The notes below the pieces were generated by a model that worked only from the letters and a program-made list of their open reading frames with translations, was not told the DNA's origin and searched no databases. Position numbers and translations under genes: made by a program. This document shows positions 61,323 through 64,000 of a DNA stretch of 64,000 bases, in pieces. The stretch is from Mucilaginibacter sp. PPCGB 2223. GTDB taxonomy: Bacteria > Bacteroidota > Bacteroidia > Sphingobacteriales > Sphingobacteriaceae. Positions within the stretch are counted from its first letter, which is position 1. Every line of letters begins with the position of its first letter. The stretch is from the NCBI RefSeq assembly GCF_001705515.1, contig NZ_MDJS01000005.1:62001-126000 (forward strand), in the 5' to 3' direction.

Positions 61323-62691
61323 CCACGGCCGGTGGCGAGCCATGCGGCCCCGCATTCGGCTTCCGCTTCCCTCTCCATTTACGGCGGTTATTTTTTTCGT
61401 GCGAATGCCCGGCCTTTGGCGCTTCAGCGCTTGCTTCTGCATTTTGTGGCTTGGCTTCGCCGGCAGGCTTTTTGTCACCGCTTTTACGGTTTTTATTACG
61501 GTTGTTGCCGCCGCCCCTGCGGTTGCCCTCGCTAAAGGTACCCGGTTTTCGGAACACGGGCGGTTCGCCTAATTCGGCAGGCAGTTCCTTTTCGGGGACG
61601 GGCCTGTCGATCATCTTCTCGATGTTCATCAGCTTGCGCTGATCGCGTTCGTTAATCAGGGTAATAGCCGTACCGGTTGTTGCGGCGCGCGCCGTACGGC
61701 CAATGCGGTGTATGTAGTCTTCGGGGTCGCCCGGTGCGTCGTAGTTGATCACAAGGTCGATACCCTCCACATCAATCCCCCGCGAAAGCACATCCGTACC
61801 CACCAAAACCCTTACCTTGCGGTTTTTAAAGTTAAGCAGGATCTCTTCGCGTTCGGCTTGCTTCAGGTCGGAGTGAAATGCTTCCACATGTATCTTCAAC
61901 GCGCGCAAAGCTTTATAAACCTCTTTTACTTTTTCTTTTGTCCCGGCAAAAATAATAATGCTGCCATAGGCCGAATCCTTCAGCAGCATTTGTATCAAAG
62001 GCGTTTTTTGGCTGTCGTGCACTTTATAGATCTGCTGATCGATGCCCACCGCCGGCTGCGAAATAGCGAGGCTCACCTGCTGCGGTTCGTGCAAAATGCT
62101 TTTGGCCAGGTTGCGTATCCTGCCCGGCATCGTTGCCGAAAAAAGCAGTGTTTGCCGCTTTTTAGGCAAAAAACTGATGATGCGCATAATATCATCCTGG
62201 AAACCCATATCCAGCATACGGTCGGCCTCGTCCAGTATCAGGTGTTGCACAGTTTCGAGTTTTACTATCCCGCTGGCCAGGTGCGCCAGGAAACGACCGG
62301 GCGTAGCGATCAGGATATTGGCGCTGTGCTGTATCCCCCGGCGCTGCTGCTCGTAAACCATGCCGTCGCCGCCGCCAAAAATGGCCATGCTTGTGGTGCC
62401 GGTAAAATAAGCCAGCCCCTGTATCTGCTGATCGATCTGCTGGGCCAGCTCGCGCGTGGGCGCCAGTATCAGCGTGTTGATCTTGGGGCTGTGCAGGTTA
62501 CTGATGTTATGCAGTATCGGCAGCAAATATGCAGCGGTTTTGCCGGTACCGGTTTGCGCGCAGGCAATCAGATCGTGCCCTGCAAGTATAATGGGTATTG
62601 CTTCTGCCTGGATGGGCGTTGGGGTATCAAAACCCATTGCAGATAGCCCCTCGGCCAGTTGTTCGTTAAAGTTAAAATCAGCGAATGTCAA
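61318..62691 (-). CDS. DEAD-box ATP-dependent RNA helicase (RhlE-like)
   Basis: 457 residues starting at TTG 62691, which gives the expected N-terminus MTFADFNFNEQL; the frame continues to another TTG at 62715 without an ATG. Motifs: Q motif FDTPTPIQAEAIP (21-33), AQTGTGKT (45-52), PTRELAQQ (78-85), DEAD (154-157), SAT (185-187) and HRIGRTAR. A basic, Gly/Asn/Arg-rich C-terminal tail (RRGGGNNRNKNRK) is typical for RNA binding. It unwinds structured RNA, e.g. in cold adaptation or ribosome assembly. The last residues after KRKPNAGPHG read towards an intergenic repeat. Confidence 0.94.
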   Translation of the reverse strand: MTFADFNFNEQLAEGLSAMGFDTPTPIQAEAIPIILAGHDLIACAQTGTGKTAAYLLPILHNISNLHSPKINTLILAPTRELAQQIDQQIQGLAYFTGTTSMAIFGGGDGMVYEQQRRGIQHSANILIATPGRFLAHLASGIVKLETVQHLILDEADRMLDMGFQDDIMRIISFLPKKRQTLLFSATMPGRIRNLAKSILHEPQQVSLAISQPAVGIDQQIYKVHDSQKTPLIQMLLKDSAYGSIIIFAGTKEKVKEVYKALRALKIHVEAFHSDLKQAEREEILLNFKNRKVRVLVGTDVLSRGIDVEGIDLVINYDAPGDPEDYIHRIGRTARAATTGTAITLINERDQRKLMNIEKMIDRPVPEKELPAELGEPPVFRKPGTFSEGNRRGGGNNRNKNRKSGDKKPAGEAKPQNAEASAEAPKAGHSHEKNNRRKWRGKRKPNAGPHGSPPAVG

Positions 62692-62848
62692 TTGTATCTG
62701 TATTAATGCCCGCAAGTTAACGCTTTTAGTTCATAGTGCATAAGTTTGGTATTACCGCAAAAAGCACATAGGTATTCTTCGGTATTTCAACTGTTCAAAC
62801 ATTGGGTCATTCAATTATTAAGAACAGGGTGTAATTATGGGTACTTTT

Positions 62849-62880
62849 TATTTCGAATGTTCAATTTCGAATTTAATTCT
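62849..62880. repeat. 'TTTCGAATGTTCAATTTCGAATTTA' word repeat, copy 2
   Basis: Matches copies at 11474-11503 and 63038-63070 with A/G variation. It opens a 966-bp spacer (62692-63657) in which no intact gene is visible and repeats of several families follow each other. Confidence 0.55.
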
Positions 62881-62883
62881 TAA

Positions 62884-62920
62884 CGCGTCATTGCGAGGTA
62901 CGAAGCAATCTCTACACAGG
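62884..62920 (+). repeat. Dispersed repeat 'CATTGCGAGGTACGAAGCAATCTCT', copy 2
   Basis: Plus-strand copy of the element at 2897-2936, sharing CATTGCGAG, CGAAGCAATCTCT and CACA. Confidence 0.65.
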
Positions 62921-63037
62921 ATGATCGAACTTGCAAGTGTCTCTGCAAATCTGGCATTATGGATTGATGTTTGTGCCGTTCCCGGCATCCTCACTAACAC
63001 CGGAACGAACCTCATGGGTATTTGTGGGTGTTCTTTC

Positions 63038-63070
63038 ATTTCGGATGTTCGATTTCGGATTTATTTTCTT
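63038..63070. repeat. 'TTTCGGATGTTCGATTTCGGATTTA' word repeat, copy 3
   Basis: Third member of the family at 11474 and 62849; copies 2 and 3 are both followed by TTCTTAACG. Confidence 0.6.
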
Positions 63071-63123
63071 AACGGGTAATTGTGAAAAATACACACGGGT
63101 AAAATATAGGTATTAGAAAGAAG

Positions 63124-63161
63124 TCATGCCGAACTTGTTTCAGCACCCCACAGGCCAAGCA
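63124..63161 (+). repeat. Dispersed repeat 'CATGCCGAACTTGTTTCAGC', copy 2
   Basis: Plus-strand copy of the 15589-15631 element: TCATGCCGAACTTGTTTCAG then CACCCCACAGGCCAAGC. Confidence 0.65.
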
Positions 63162-63240
63162 AACGAGTATATTTTCAAGAACGTGGTTCTCATTACCGGC
63201 AAGTATGCCGGGTTGGATTTTGGTATAGCTACTTGTACCC

Positions 63241-63343
63241 ATTCAATCATTCAGGCAATCAATCCTTCAATCATTTTTTCAAGGGCGTTGCCTGCGGCCG
63301 GGCTATCCCTGCCCGTCCGGCAGGCGCTGCTATCCCTAACGCA
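63241..63343 (+). repeat. Large dispersed repeat, copy 2 (shorter)
   Basis: ATTCAATCATTCAGG, CAATCAATCCTTCAATCATT, GGGCGTTGCCTGCGGCCG and ...TATCCCTAACGCA follow in the same order as the minus-strand copy at 4657-4802, but the GC-rich centre is about 40 bp shorter. Confidence 0.7.
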
Positions 63344-63348
63344 TTTTC

Positions 63349-63395
63349 AGTCCGAAAGTCTGAAAGATGCTTTTTTACTTTCGGACTTTCCGACT
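63349..63395. repeat. Inverted repeat 'AGTCCGAAAGTC/ACTTTCGGACT'
   Basis: AGTCCGAAAGTCTGAAAG is answered by ACTTTCGGACTTTCCGACT around a T-rich loop. At 63461-63500 a separate pair of GAACTAATGACC words occurs. Confidence 0.55.
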
Positions 63396-63604
63396 TCCTC
63401 CAGCCAGGGGGGAAATTGTAAGAGATTTTTGCAGCCCTGTTAATATCTTTTCTCATCACAGAGGACCGATGAACTAATGACCGGCGAACTAATGACCTAC
63501 TATCATGCTTCGCGCTTCAAGCTTCCGGTTCAATCTTACAATATACAAAAATCAGGACAATCTTACAATATTAAGCGTGAATTTAAAATAAATAGTACTA
63601 TGTA

Positions 63605-63635
63605 TTGCATAATACCATGTTAAACTATATCTTTG
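63605..63635 (+). promoter_or_regulatory. Promoter of the terminal lipoprotein gene
   Basis: TTG (63605-63607), 20-nt spacer, TATCTTTG (63628-63635), 22 nt before ATG 63658: a full match to the Bacteroidota pattern. Confidence 0.65.
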
Positions 63636-63657
63636 CTTTAATTAAATGCGATTGAAC

Positions 63658-64000
63658 ATGAAAAAAGTAAATTTACTGATAATTACCGCTGTGGCATTGG
63701 TATTAACCGCCTGCCATACCGGTCATCACATCTCCATAGTGCGCAATACCAACGGCAGTTATGTTAAGATAGAGTGTGCGGGCAATATTGCTCTAACCGA
63801 AGACATGACCGGCATCCAGGGTATCTCGCCCGGCGGTTATGTAAAATACGAAACCAATGATGAAAAAATCGTTGCCAAACCGGCGCTCGACGGGCATATC
63901 GAATACGAGCTCAATGACGGCGATCAACAGGCCACTCTTAACGAGAAAGGCAAAAAGCTTATTGCGCGGGCCGTTAAAGAGATCGCCAAAAATAGCCATT
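63658..64000 (+). CDS. Lipoprotein of unknown function (3' partial)
   Basis: The frame is open from ATG 63658 to the window end (114 residues seen). MKKVNLLIITAVALVLTAC is a lipoprotein signal with lipobox LTAC and Cys19. The mature part begins HTGHHISIVRNTNGSYVKIE, followed by a short beta-rich region (ISPGGYVKYETNDEK) and a lysine-rich helix (LNEKGKKLIARAVKEIAK). I do not recognise a domain. A good promoter precedes it. Confidence 0.75.
   Translation, partial: MKKVNLLIITAVALVLTACHTGHHISIVRNTNGSYVKIECAGNIALTEDMTGIQGISPGGYVKYETNDEKIVAKPALDGHIEYELNDGDQQATLNEKGKKLIARAVKEIAKNSH

Noticed and set aside
61708..62646. 312-residue open frame antisense to the DEAD-box helicase gene
   Set aside because: The opposite strand carries all helicase motifs; this frame has none and no plausible start region.
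1..64000. tRNA, rRNA, integrase, transposase or phage genes
   Set aside because: None seen by reading; small RNA genes could be missed without a covariance-model search.

Overview
The window reads as chromosomal DNA of a Bacteroidota bacterium, most likely family Sphingobacteriaceae (Mucilaginibacter- or Pedobacter-like). The signs are a SusC/SusD pair, a type IX secretion (T9SS) style PorP/SprF + OmpA + CHU_C cluster, promoters of the Bacteroidota form TTG-N(16-21)-TAnnTTTG, few Shine-Dalgarno sequences, and intergenic spacers made of short dispersed 'word' repeats. No rRNA, tRNA, CRISPR array, transposase or phage gene is visible. The genus is inference from protein style; the phylum is strongly supported.

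Layout. 1-15.1 kb is housekeeping and miscellaneous: the 3' part of an outer-membrane beta-barrel receptor, hisS with an unusual AT-rich insertion, a double-GNAT acetyltransferase, a MORN-repeat/TonB gene broken by an in-frame TAG, a low-molecular-weight tyrosine phosphatase, a small lipoprotein, fumC, an M14 peptidase, a small hypothetical protein, pgi, and a membrane protein enclosed by two near-identical terminators. 15.7-22.8 kb is a minus-strand operon for a very large Ig-like adhesin with a T9SS type B (CHU_C) C-terminus, a PorP/SprF protein and an OmpA-family protein.

23.1-49.5 kb is a pectin/galacturonate utilisation locus. A SusC/SusD pair is followed by a rhamnogalacturonan acetylesterase, two GH28 polygalacturonases, a pectin methylesterase, a GH43 and a GH105. 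Intracellular uronate genes kduD, kduI, uxaB, uxaA, uxaC and kdgK carry galacturonate and unsaturated uronates to KDPG. A divergent LacI-family regulator probably controls it; a shared 14-bp operator-like word occurs beside lacI/susC and upstream of kduD. No polysaccharide lyase, KDPG aldolase or inner-membrane hexuronate transporter is in the window.

49.5-56.4 kb holds a tripartite RND efflux operon (TolC, RND pump, adaptor) with a divergent LysR regulator. 56.5-57.3 kb is a Tyr/Pro-rich secreted protein. 57.8-61.2 kb is a three-gene operon of circularly permuted ATP-grasp, alpha-E and transglutaminase-like proteins, a conserved set whose chemistry is, to my knowledge, not established. A DEAD-box helicase follows, then about 1 kb of non-coding DNA carrying at least six dispersed-repeat copies, and the start of a lipoprotein gene cut by the window end.
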